Source: an uncultured Sulfurovum sp. (GTDB taxonomy: Bacteria > Campylobacterota > Campylobacteria > Campylobacterales > Sulfurovaceae). Taken from it: DNA of 50,077 nucleotides. Shown here piece by piece: positions 23,401 to 30,700 of this stretch. Where the stretch lies: assembly GCA_902727915.1 (NCBI GenBank), contig CACVAU010000006.1:1-50077 (forward strand), read 5' to 3'. The notes under the pieces are model-generated. The model searched no databases. It worked only from the letters and a program-made list of their open reading frames with translations, and had not been told where the DNA came from. Positions within the stretch are counted from its first letter, which is position 1; each line of letters begins with the position of its first letter. The position numbers and the translations under genes are program-made.

Positions 23401-24478
23401 GCTAGAGAGTGTGGTTGTTTTGGTGAAGAATAAGACTTTATCAGCATATATTAAACCTTCTAAAAAAGTAAAAATTAAAGTTATAAGAGAACATTTACAA
23501 AATACTTTACCTTCCTACATGATACCTGTAGAGTTTATTAAGATTAAAACCGTACCTCTTACCCCAAATGGAAAAATAGATACAAAGTTCCTTTTAAATA
23601 TTAAAGGAAAGTCTAAAAAAGAATCAAAAAAAAGTTTAACAAAAATAGAGAAGCATTTAGTAAAAATTTTTAATGAAGTATTAAACAAACAAATATCTAT
23701 ACGCGATAACTTTTTTGACATTGGAGGGGATAGTTTGAGTGCTGTTAAAGTAATCTCTAGGGTCAATAATCTATTTGGTAGTACCTTAAAACTTTCAACC
23801 CTTTTTGAACATCAAACCATAGAATATTTGGCACAAAATATTGATCAGTCTATTATCGAAAACAAGCATTACAAAATTTTTAATGAAGAACAGGAGAATG
23901 CTATTTTTATTTTCCCTTCGTTACTTGATGCTATAGATTATAGTATTGTAGCTAGTAAAATTGCTAAGCATTTAAGTATGTATAAAGTTTATGCTTTAGA
24001 TTTTATTACAGGTGATAATAGAATTAAGGATTATGTGACTTTAATTGACTCTTTAGAAAAAAATTTTATTGTATTAGGATATTCAAGTGGAGGAAATTTG
24101 GCTTTTGAAGTAATAAACCAACTTCAGAAGAAGCCAAAAAAACTGATACTTGTTGATAGTTGGAGAATTAAAAAATTTAATTCTGTTGATAAGAAAATAT
24201 TTGATAAAGAATTGATGCGTAATATTAAAATTAAAAAATATCTTAAAATGCTCAATAAGACACAAAATACCAAGAAAGATAATATTGAGATTGATTTAAT
24301 TAAAGCAAAGAAGAATAAGAAAAGCAATGGAAATAAATATCTTGATCAAAAATGGAAATTTTTAACGAAGAAGAGCTTTAAAAAGCATCAAGGTTTTGGA
24401 ACGCATTTTGATATGTTTAAAGATGATTTTATTACAGAGAATTGTAATTTAATTAAGAAGATTTTAGAGGATGAATAA
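17459..24478 (+). CDS. NRPS with internal FkbH-like domain, C-FkbH-T-C-A-T-TE
   Basis: 2339 aa from the ATG at 17459, chosen over an upstream in-frame ATG because GGGGAGG sits just before it and it gives the usual NIYALTPLQEGMLFH start of C domains that follow an E domain. Domains: C about 5-415 (HHILMDGWS); FkbH-like about 430-955, with HAD motif I DCDNT (Asp624, Asp626), GGVVGEDG and a later DD (725-726); carrier LGGHSL (Ser1088); C about 1142-1565 (HHIISDGWS); A about 1583-2045; carrier IGGDSL (Ser2092); TE about 2139-2339 with GYSSGG (Ser2209), Asp2233 and His2316. FkbH proteins dephosphorylate 1,3-bisphosphoglycerate and load D-glycerate onto a carrier protein. Placed between C and T, where an A domain normally sits, it should install a hydroxy acid inside the chain. 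The A code reads D-A-K-N-A-G-I-D-I-K (A4 FDASIKN), not recognised. The TE makes this the terminal protein. Confidence 0.95.
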   Translation: MVKNIYALTPLQEGMLFHSLNREENTPYFEQMIFEIEGRFNQKIFEQSWNVIVERHDTFRTIFVHKNTQDPKQVVLKEGKVEFFYDDLSFDSKSEDRLNDFIKKDKDRYFNLAKKTPLRVNVFKLTNNLYKVILDFHHILMDGWSGGIVFEELFSIYNDIQHNRKPQLSAVKPYNLYIQWLNEQNKVETKEFWNKYLLGYEKEAIIPKTSQVSGYKLAKSILSIDQEMSKKVNHLVQEHGLTLNTFMQTVWGLLLAQMNKRRDVVFAATVSGRVDEIDGIERMVGLFINAIPIRIKFSSDNTFLELLKKVMDESLEAQKHHYYSLAEIQNATPLKDGLIQQLMVFENYPSSNVHNSDIGFDVKNLDVFNQTNYDFDITIMPHETIDVIFKYNTLVYNEELISSINNIFITTIKEIVDSPNKKIAIETKSKDVFISSTFTAEPIEQSLALWSKKFGLELDISFSGYNQVLQNLIDQDSLLYRDKGLNLLLIRFEDVLRFLHLETLEEQIKEVDKYHDDICALLENNIFKIPTFILIFKPKSNDLDAYLLSLYEKFYLKINNLANVYPLDLKDLKELYQIEKSFDRQQDKVGHIPFTDDYFSALGTYVSRQIYSFYYPHFKVIALDCDNTIWGGVVGEDGALGVKITGGFLALQKFILKKQEEGFLIVLNSKNNANDVWEVFEKNPKMLLKKEHIVNFKINWQTKSQNLKEMAKELNLGLSSFVFLDDNPLEVSEVIQNAPEVLAIPLPKSVESFELFLEHIWAFDKLKVTQEDKNRTKMYIAENYRTQTSKKLSMDDFLASLELKIYMNKMFKSQLSRTAQLTNRTNQFNTSTIRRTNSEIESLLKDKNNLCWTINVEDKFGDYGLIGVVISKIVDKRLVIDTFLMSCRVLGRGVELSILSGLKKYAQSNNLETLEIPFYPTAKNQPALDFIHNNHFKPIQAQKKLADSQCYQLEINALLDEPSFVEFLFDKDESIFDNDLVVERRTEVVVEEEHGYHAQNDFKFDFLESVSETNREKLLHLNFYEPLKFHKAIDTLKLLHKLENRVLTSKFIPAKSESEIKLERIYKELLLLKKVGLNDCFFALGGHSLTATRLLSRVYQSFKVELSMQDIFSNTTIKKLLLIIEKKDKKLLDDIPVAKIMDNYPLSNAQKRVWLVDKMGGGIAYNMPIVLNLKGALDILKFNSVLNKIIQRHEILRTKFILLNEEPRQEIVSTLEISLELIETDIESAKEEIEEDIYKVFNLEEVPLFRVKLYRVSEDNYVFYFNTHHIISDGWSLGVIADEINSFYHHKAVSTLKIQYKDYSIWQNEMLNSTAMKETRRYWQHKLHNNLEPLELPLDFSRSKTQTFNGDTLKIDLSNFLGKLEVFNQKETTTLFMFLTAIIKMVLAKYADKNDVVLGFPISGRDKVSLENQIGFYANTLVLRDEIDFDNDFYTLIKQIKKTLLEAYKHQNYPFEKLVNELSIPRDMARSPLFDYVITFNNEEHHLDLGEIEVSNFDFDFKMAQFDMSFNFATFDNQLTLGLNYNSDLFKSSTIERILKHTKTLIQNVLMRPTKPLKHMTLLESNIEKVSTDLLISDSIIDLFEVQVKEMPTNNAINFYNKNLNYKELDELSNRVANYLKEVGAIQRGEVVSFLLDRSELSVISLLAILKVGATFLPLSTTLPKERIKYIIKDSKSKFNLTKENIGTAMMYENSKRLKIPRDLNSLAYIIYTSGTTGNPKGVTVSEKSLLNLCHWYIKDFSINAQTKALLMIPTSFDASIKNILAPLFVGGTVVISKEQFDAFDIENIIETQNVSLVNCVPSAFKAILDVAKDYESLKSIQHLAFGGESLDIASFRAFYLNSNIQLFNIYGPTEACDISAVYEVQEEDLYRKNMPIGKAIENVQLYVLDRFNMVTPIGVRGELVIAGLGLSEGYMNNSVLTNKSFVNHDTLGRIYKTGDVARQLESADIEYIGRDDDQIKIRGNRIELKEIEYKILEIKALESVVVLVKNKTLSAYIKPSKKVKIKVIREHLQNTLPSYMIPVEFIKIKTVPLTPNGKIDTKFLLNIKGKSKKESKKSLTKIEKHLVKIFNEVLNKQISIRDNFFDIGGDSLSAVKVISRVNNLFGSTLKLSTLFEHQTIEYLAQNIDQSIIENKHYKIFNEEQENAIFIFPSLLDAIDYSIVASKIAKHLSMYKVYALDFITGDNRIKDYVTLIDSLEKNFIVLGYSSGGNLAFEVINQLQKKPKKLILVDSWRIKKFNSVDKKIFDKELMRNIKIKKYLKMLNKTQNTKKDNIEIDLIKAKKNKKSNGNKYLDQKWKFLTKKSFKKHQGFGTHFDMFKDDFITENCNLIKKILEDE

Positions 24479-25396
24479 ATGAAAATAGTAATACAGGTGA
24501 TTATATTTTTAATCATCATTGGTGTGGTTTATGAACAAATATCACGTTTTAATGTAGAAGAGAAGTTTCCACCCATTGGTGATACGGTTAATGTTGTTGG
24601 ACATAATTTACATTATGTTCAAAAGGGTTTGGGTACAGGTTCTGTTATTTTTGAAGCTGGATCAGATCCATCAGGTACGCTATCTTGGTCTAAAGTACAA
24701 GATGAGGTTTCTAAGTATACGCAAACACTTTCTTATGATAGAGCAGGATTAAGTTGGAGTGAAAGAGGAGAGCATCCAAAAACGGCAGAAAATATTGCGA
24801 TAGAACTTCATACACTTTTGGAAGAGACCAATATGACTAAACCTTATATTTTGGTGGGACATTCTTTTGGATGTTTAACATTAAGAAGTTTTGTAAGGAA
24901 ATATCCAACCGAGGTGCGTGCTATTGTCTTTGTTGATGCTTCACACCCTAAACAAAATGAAATGTATAAAAAAGAAGCGTTTACGATTCCTAGATGGTTA
25001 GTTAGTATGGCTAATAATATGGGGGTAGTACGTTTGTTTTCTAACCAGAATACGTATCCGAACACAGATAAGAATGAAAGTATTAATAGCAATATGCAAG
25101 GAATGATGTTTAAAGGAGTTGACACAATAGTCGAAGAGATGAATGTTTTTGATAAAGTAGCTAAGGAGGTTGAGTCAATAAATACCTTTAATGATATACC
25201 TTTAACCGTTATTTCATCTATTCAAGATGATGATAAAGTATGGATTGAACTTCAAAAAGATTTATTAAATTTATCCACAAATTCTAGGCATATAATGACC
25301 AAAGAAAGTGGTCATTATATCCAACTTGAAGAACCTCGTTTAGTGGTAGAAGAAATTCAAAAACTGATAATAGGGGAGGAGAAAAATAGTAAATAG
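24479..25396 (+). CDS. Alpha/beta hydrolase with N-terminal membrane anchor
   Basis: 305 aa. A single hydrophobic stretch at residues about 3-18 suggests a signal anchor and a periplasmic catalytic domain. The fold is shown by SYDRAG (85-90), the nucleophile elbow GHSFG (Ser129), a candidate acidic residue in QDDDK (about 250) and the late GHY histidine (His279). It starts on the base after the NRPS stop codon, so it belongs to the same transcript. It may hydrolyse, trim or detoxify the peptide product, or act as an external esterase on a depsipeptide bond. It is not a typical type II thioesterase, which is cytoplasmic and lacks an anchor. The substrate is unknown. Confidence 0.85.
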   Translation: MKIVIQVIIFLIIIGVVYEQISRFNVEEKFPPIGDTVNVVGHNLHYVQKGLGTGSVIFEAGSDPSGTLSWSKVQDEVSKYTQTLSYDRAGLSWSERGEHPKTAENIAIELHTLLEETNMTKPYILVGHSFGCLTLRSFVRKYPTEVRAIVFVDASHPKQNEMYKKEAFTIPRWLVSMANNMGVVRLFSNQNTYPNTDKNESINSNMQGMMFKGVDTIVEEMNVFDKVAKEVESINTFNDIPLTVISSIQDDDKVWIELQKDLLNLSTNSRHIMTKESGHYIQLEEPRLVVEEIQKLIIGEEKNSK

Positions 25397-25424
25397 ATTG
25401 GAATGATAGGGATGAATACGCATG

Positions 25425-25439
25425 TGACTATATAAGTCA
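25425..25439. promoter_or_regulatory. Short inverted repeat in gap before the serine hydrolase gene
   Basis: TGACT-ATATA-AGTCA is a perfect 5-bp inverted repeat with an AT centre, in the 74-bp gap between the alpha/beta hydrolase and the lipoprotein gene. It could be an operator or part of a local promoter (TATATA centre). The following gene has AAGGAGAAG before its ATG. Nothing beyond the symmetry supports a function. Confidence 0.25.
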
Positions 25440-25470
25440 TTAAATATGGAGAGTAATTAAGGAGAAGTGT

Positions 25471-26763
25471 ATGAAAATAAAAATATTGATGATTCTTTTA
25501 ACATCTGTTATAACATTCAGTTTAACAGGCTGTGGAAAAGATTATGAATGGGATACCAATAATATTAGTCCTTTATCAGGAATGTATGAGGATAGGAATC
25601 GTTCTTTAGATTTGAATCGAACAGAACAAGAGAAACAAATAGAAGCATTAACGCAAAGGGTTTTATATTCTAGTTCAAGTACAGTAGGTATTAGTATTAG
25701 TGTTTTATATCCTGATAATACAGCCGTTAATAGAGCTTATGGTTGTGCTAAGTTAAGTAGTGTTCCTGAAGCAACTGCTGTTTTGACATATGAAAATGGT
25801 GATAAAACTAATTGTGAAACACCATTAACGATAAACAACAGGTTTAAAGTAGGAAGTCTTACTAAAACAACAATAGGAAAAACAGTTTTAGATATTGATG
25901 ATAATAGTGAGTATGATTTTGATTTAAGTGACCCAATTACGAAACATCTGCCTAGTAATATTTTGGCTTTGGGTGATTTCTCAGGGATTACTGTAGCTGA
26001 ATTATTACATCATACTTCAGGACTGAATGCCATTGATTTTGAACCAGGAACTGTAGAGGAAATTCTTACTAAAGTTGTGAATAAAGGTCGATTATTTTAT
26101 AGACCAGGTCAAGTGTATAAGTATAATAATACGGGTTACATTGTTTTAGGTGAAATTATTAAGTTTGTAACGGGTTCATCCCATTGGCAAGGTGAGGTAC
26201 AGAAAAGGGTAGATGAATCGATTGGCAATAATTCATTTATCTTTCCAGAAAGTGGTAATACTAATTGGCTTTCTACACCTGATACAGCATGGTTTACAGG
26301 TAAAGAGAGAACATTACTTGATTCAACTGAAGCATTGGCAATAGGTTATTCACCATATGAAGGTCGTCTTGCTGATGTGGTTAGTTATTATTCTGGTGCA
26401 GATAGGGCGCATTCAGCAGGAAGTTTAATTGCTAATGTACCTGATATTAGTAAGTGGATGGATGCTGTAGGTACAAATAAAAATAATTTATTGTCAGAGC
26501 AGTATTTTAAAGATAAAGTATTAGATGTAAATAACTATACAAATGTTTATCAGGGACATAAAGAATGGAATTTAGGGTTTGGACTTGGATTTGATCAACC
26601 TCAAAATGCATTTTTTCACTTGGGTAATATTGAAGGATATGAATGTCATGCGATTTATTCACGAAATGAAGGTGTTAGCATCTCTGTTTGTGTTAATGGT
26701 GCTACGGATTTAGTAAGCTTCCCTTATGAAGTTTTAAGCGCTATATATCCATATAGAAAGTAA
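25471..26763 (+). CDS. Serine beta-lactamase-like (S12-type) lipoprotein
   Basis: 430 aa. It starts with a lipoprotein signal peptide, lipobox LTGC (Cys21). The class C beta-lactamase/DD-peptidase triad of motifs is present: SxxK as SLTK (Ser129, Lys132), YxN as YNN (Tyr218), and HxG in FHLGNIEGY near residue 396, with the family's LLHHTSG and YNNTGYIVLGE stretches. The enzyme should sit in the periplasm, tethered to a membrane, and hydrolyse a peptide, ester or beta-lactam-like bond. Relatives act as D-aminopeptidases, esterases and activators of NRPS prodrugs. It lies 74 bp after the hydrolase with its own strong ribosome site. Because the upstream synthetases carry two E domains, a role on a D-amino-acid-containing product is attractive but unproven. 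Confidence 0.85.
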   Translation: MKIKILMILLTSVITFSLTGCGKDYEWDTNNISPLSGMYEDRNRSLDLNRTEQEKQIEALTQRVLYSSSSTVGISISVLYPDNTAVNRAYGCAKLSSVPEATAVLTYENGDKTNCETPLTINNRFKVGSLTKTTIGKTVLDIDDNSEYDFDLSDPITKHLPSNILALGDFSGITVAELLHHTSGLNAIDFEPGTVEEILTKVVNKGRLFYRPGQVYKYNNTGYIVLGEIIKFVTGSSHWQGEVQKRVDESIGNNSFIFPESGNTNWLSTPDTAWFTGKERTLLDSTEALAIGYSPYEGRLADVVSYYSGADRAHSAGSLIANVPDISKWMDAVGTNKNNLLSEQYFKDKVLDVNNYTNVYQGHKEWNLGFGLGFDQPQNAFFHLGNIEGYECHAIYSRNEGVSISVCVNGATDLVSFPYEVLSAIYPYRK

Positions 26764-26773
26764 AGGAAAGGCT

Positions 26774-27604
26774 ATGACAATGTTAAACAAAATGTTATTA
26801 ACCATACTAGGTATACTATTCTCTTTTGTCTCACTTCATGGAGCAGAAACAAATAGTTCAGTAAAGGTATCAACACCTGATAATTGGTGGAAAAAGGGTT
26901 CCTATGATTATCCTGCTACCAATCAATTATTATGGCATGTAGAAGGAAGTGTGGCTTATTCTAAAAGTGAGGGTAATCTTGATATGAAAGATACAAGCTA
27001 TGGATTAAAGGCAAAAATTAGAAAGAATCACATTGGAGTCTCTTTTTCTTATGATAAGGTATATAGTAATTCAGTTCTTCATAATGCAGATAATACAGAT
27101 ACCACAATTATTGTAGATCAATATGAAGCAAACACACTTTTGGGTTATGATATAAACAAGAATTTTTTTACACTTGTAGGTTATAATAATGCACGTGATA
27201 CTACATTTGAAATTTATAATAAAACAACAAAGTATGTGGGGTTAGGATATAGAACAAACCATAAGAAACACTATTTTAATATCTTTGCTGCTTTAGGACG
27301 AGAAGATATATCTTTTGGTACTTATCCGAAACTTCCAAGTGGTGAAACAGATGGAAAGTATTATGAAATTAATTATAATACGACTATTTTTGATGATAAA
27401 AGTTTTGACTTTCGATATTCATACTTTATGGGAGATGCAGCTTATAGAGATACTTCTAAATTATATGTAAGCTTAAGTATTCCTTTGTATCAAAAATTAT
27501 CTGTTGTTCTGGGGTATAAAGAAAACTACATAGAGGCACAGGAATTGGTTGATCGTATTCAAAGTGATAAAACAACCTATACTGCAATTAAGTTTCAATT
27601 TTAA
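26774..27604 (+). CDS. Predicted outer-membrane beta-barrel protein
   Basis: 276 aa. Residues 1 to about 24 look like a Sec signal peptide ending SLHGA. The mature part has alternating aromatic/polar stretches (for example KTTKYVGLGYRT and KLYVSLSIPLYQ) and ends in Phe (AIKFQF), the usual outer-membrane barrel terminus. No family is recognised. It follows the lipoprotein gene by 10 bp with AAAGGAAAGG before the ATG, so the two are cotranscribed. As the last gene before a hairpin it may close the NRPS operon and could be a pore or a surface receptor linked to the product. This is inferred from position only. Confidence 0.7.
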   Translation: MTMLNKMLLTILGILFSFVSLHGAETNSSVKVSTPDNWWKKGSYDYPATNQLLWHVEGSVAYSKSEGNLDMKDTSYGLKAKIRKNHIGVSFSYDKVYSNSVLHNADNTDTTIIVDQYEANTLLGYDINKNFFTLVGYNNARDTTFEIYNKTTKYVGLGYRTNHKKHYFNIFAALGREDISFGTYPKLPSGETDGKYYEINYNTTIFDDKSFDFRYSYFMGDAAYRDTSKLYVSLSIPLYQKLSVVLGYKENYIEAQELVDRIQSDKTTYTAIKFQF

Positions 27605-27611
27605 CTTTAAA

Positions 27612-27635
27612 TTAGAGGAATTTTACTTCCTCTAA
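27612..27635 (+). terminator. Hairpin at the end of the NRPS-linked operon
   Basis: A perfect 9-bp stem (TTAGAGGAA / TTCCTCTAA) with a 6-nt loop starts 8 bp after the barrel-protein stop codon. The usual T-run is missing; a second near-palindrome (CTAAGTACTACTTAG) follows at once. It probably marks the operon end, though factor-independent termination is uncertain. Confidence 0.5.
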
Positions 27636-27720
27636 GTACTACTTAGGCTTTAAAGTCAACTCCTTTTCCAAGAAAAAAATAACATTTATGTTGAATCCTA
27701 ACGTTCAATTAACGAACTTT

Positions 27721-27729
27721 TGCTACAAT
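27721..27729 (+). promoter_or_regulatory. Extended -10 promoter for ccsBA
   Basis: TGCTACAAT, preceded by T-rich DNA, matches the extended -10 form (TGnTAnAAT) common in Campylobacterota. The ccsBA ATG is at 27756 with AGGA just before it, so transcription would start near 27736. This also argues against starting the protein upstream of 27756. Confidence 0.6.
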
Positions 27730-27755
27730 CAGCAATTATATTAATTAGGATAGTT

Positions 27756-30700
27756 ATGTTAAAACACATTTTTTCAGTAAAAATAGCCGTTTTGGTTCTT
27801 TTTATTTTTGGGGCTCTTGTTGGAGGTGCTACGTTTATTGAAAACGACTATGGTACTCAGACAGCTAGAGCACTTATTTACAATGCTCAATGGTTTGAGT
27901 ACTTCTTACTTTATTTTATATTACTCTTACTTTACAATATGATGAAGTACAAGAGTTACAAATCAAAACCTTCTGTTTTTATGTTTCATACGGCATTTTT
28001 AGTTATTGCTATTGGTGCGATTATTACCCGTTATGTAGGGTATGAGGGTATTATGCATATTCGTGAAGGGGGAATCTCTTCAAGTATGATTTCTGCTGAG
28101 AAAGTTTTAAAAATACATGTTGAAAATGGAGAAGACAGTGTTGACTATGAACAAAGTGTTCTTTATTCATCTATGACTAAAAACTCTTTTTCAAAAAGCT
28201 GGGATGTTAAGGACAAAGAAGTTTCTGTAGAGTTAGTACGTTATTTACCTACAGCAACTAAAGAGTTGGTAGCTGATGAAGTAAATGGTAAGAAAATGTT
28301 AGAGCTTATGGTAGCAGCTGGAGGACAAGGAAAGCCTGTTTTTGTTTCAGAAGGTGAGTTTCACGATGCTGGGACATTTTTCCTAGCTTATAATAGTAAA
28401 CTCTCTAATGCTAAAAAACCTGTATTGAGTATTCGTTCTAAGGCTGATGGTACTTTAGAAGTAGAGAGTGACTTTGGGATGAAAACACTTTCTATGAGCA
28501 CACAACAAGAGGGTAATCTTACAAAAGGGATTAATGCTTTCAGTACAAAAATGCTTTATCAGTTTGCTGAGAACTCTGTGGTACTCAAAGAGCAACATAA
28601 AAAATCGACCATGAAGTATGTTAGTAATTCACTTAAAACGAAAAATGGATTACCAGAGCTTGTTACCTATAAAGTAAGTGTTGATGGTGAAGAGAAGATG
28701 GTTGATTTATTTGCTTATGCAGGAAATGTTTCTAAGATTAAAACGGTTAATGTTGGTGGTTTAGATGTTTCTCTTTATATGGGTGTTAAAAAAATAGCCA
28801 TTCCCTTTTCTATTAAACTTATTGACTTTGAGTTAGAACGTTATCCTGGTTCTAATAGTCCATCAGCTTACTCTTCGGATGTTGAATTGATTGACCGATC
28901 ACAAGGAATCGATGGAATGCCGTATAAAATTTTTATGAACCATGTACTTGACCATAGAAGCTATCGTTTCTTCCAGTCTTCATATGATCAAGATGAAAAA
29001 GGAACCATTCTTTCAGTGAATCATGATCCTGGAACTTGGCCTACTTACATAGGTTATATGTTATTAACATTGGGAATGCTTTGGAATTTAATTGATAAAA
29101 ATGGACGTTTTCAGAAGTTACTTAAAGGTGCGAGAAAACTACAGGGTGCTTCAGTAGCCATTGCTCTTATGTTCTTTATGTCATACTCAACACCAATACA
29201 AGCAGCTAAATTACCAACGCTTGATGCAAATACTACGAAAATGATTAATGCTTATCCTAGTGAAGTAAGTGAGCAATTTGGAAAGCTTGTTTTACAAGAT
29301 ACACGTGGACGAATGAAACCTGTAGATACCTTAGCCCATGAAATTATTGCAAAGTTGGCTGGGAAAAGTGGTATTTATGGGGTTGAGCCGAGTTCAATGA
29401 TGTTAGGAATGACAGTTCATCCTAAGAAATATCAAGAAATTCCGATGATTAAAGTTCAGCATACACGAATTGTTAAAGAATTAGGTATGCCTGAAGGTAC
29501 TGTATATGCGACATTCCTTGATTTTTTTACACCTGATGGTGACTATAAACTGCGTAAGCAGATGAATGAATCTGTTCGTAAAAAACCTTTAGATAAAAAC
29601 CTTTATGACAAAGAATTGGTTAAAGTAGATGAGCGTTTAAATGTTGCGTATATGATTTATACAGGGGCATTACTTCAAATTTATCCTGTACCTAATGATG
29701 CTAACAATAAATGGATGAATCCTCAAGATGCTATTTCATCCTTGCCTAAAAAAGACTCTGAAATTATACGCATGATGACAGTGTACTTATTTCAAGGAGC
29801 AGGAGCTGTTCAAGAGACGGGTGATGTTACTAAGTTTAATGAAGCGATGAAGCTTATTAATATGTATCAAGAGAAGCTTGGTGCAGAGGTGATGTTGTCT
29901 GACATGGAAGTGAATGTGGAGATACAATATAATAAGTTAGGATTTTTTGCTAAGTTAGTACCTCTTTATTTATTGATTGGGGTTATTTTACTTATTGGGG
30001 CTTTTGTTAATATTGTTAAACCAAATCCTACTTTAAAATGGATTGCTATGGGTGCATGGGGTCTGTTAGTATTAGGCTTTGTAATTCATGTTGTCTCTAT
30101 GGGAATGCGTTGGTACATTGGAGGTTATGCTCCTTGGTCAAATGCTTATGAGTCCATTGTCTTTATTGCAGCATCAACCGTAGCAGCAGGGCTTATTTTT
30201 GCTAGAAAGTCACCATTTGCATTGGGAGCAGCAGCATTACTTGCTGGTGTTACCATGGGTGTGGCACACATGAACTTTATTAACCCAGAGATTACAACTT
30301 TAGTACCTGTATTAAAATCATACTGGCTTATGATTCATGTTGCCATTATCATTTCTGGTGATGGGTTCTTAGGATTGGGTTCTATTATCTCTTTAGTAGT
30401 ATTACTGCTTTATATACTGAAACGTGAGAAAAGTAGTGAGGCTAAAAAAGAAAATATTGATCGTGCGATTAAAGAGTTAAGTAATATTGCCGAGATGAGT
30501 CTTATTGTCGGTCTTTTCTTGATGACGATTGGAAACTTCCTTGGGGGAGTTTGGGCGAATGAGTCTTGGGGTCGTTACTGGGGCTGGGATGCCAAAGAGA
30601 CATGGGCTGCTGTAACCATCTTGGTTTATGCAACCATTTTACATTTACGTTTCATTCCAAAGTTAAACAATCCATTTGCATTTAACGTGGCATCCATGTG

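Noticed and set aside
22336..24327. Antisense open frames inside the NRPS genes
   Set aside because: They are low-complexity, lack ribosome sites and lie opposite well-conserved domains.
25471..26763. ClbP/XcnG-type prodrug peptidase acting on an acyl-D-Asn leader
   Set aside because: The synthetases lack a starter C domain and an Asn-type first module with E, and the protein is a lipoprotein without the C-terminal membrane helices. Only a general S12-like call is justified.
27720..27755. Upstream TTG start for ccsBA giving 12 extra residues
   Set aside because: It would place the start inside the -10 box; the ATG at 27756 has a ribosome site and gives the normal N-terminus.
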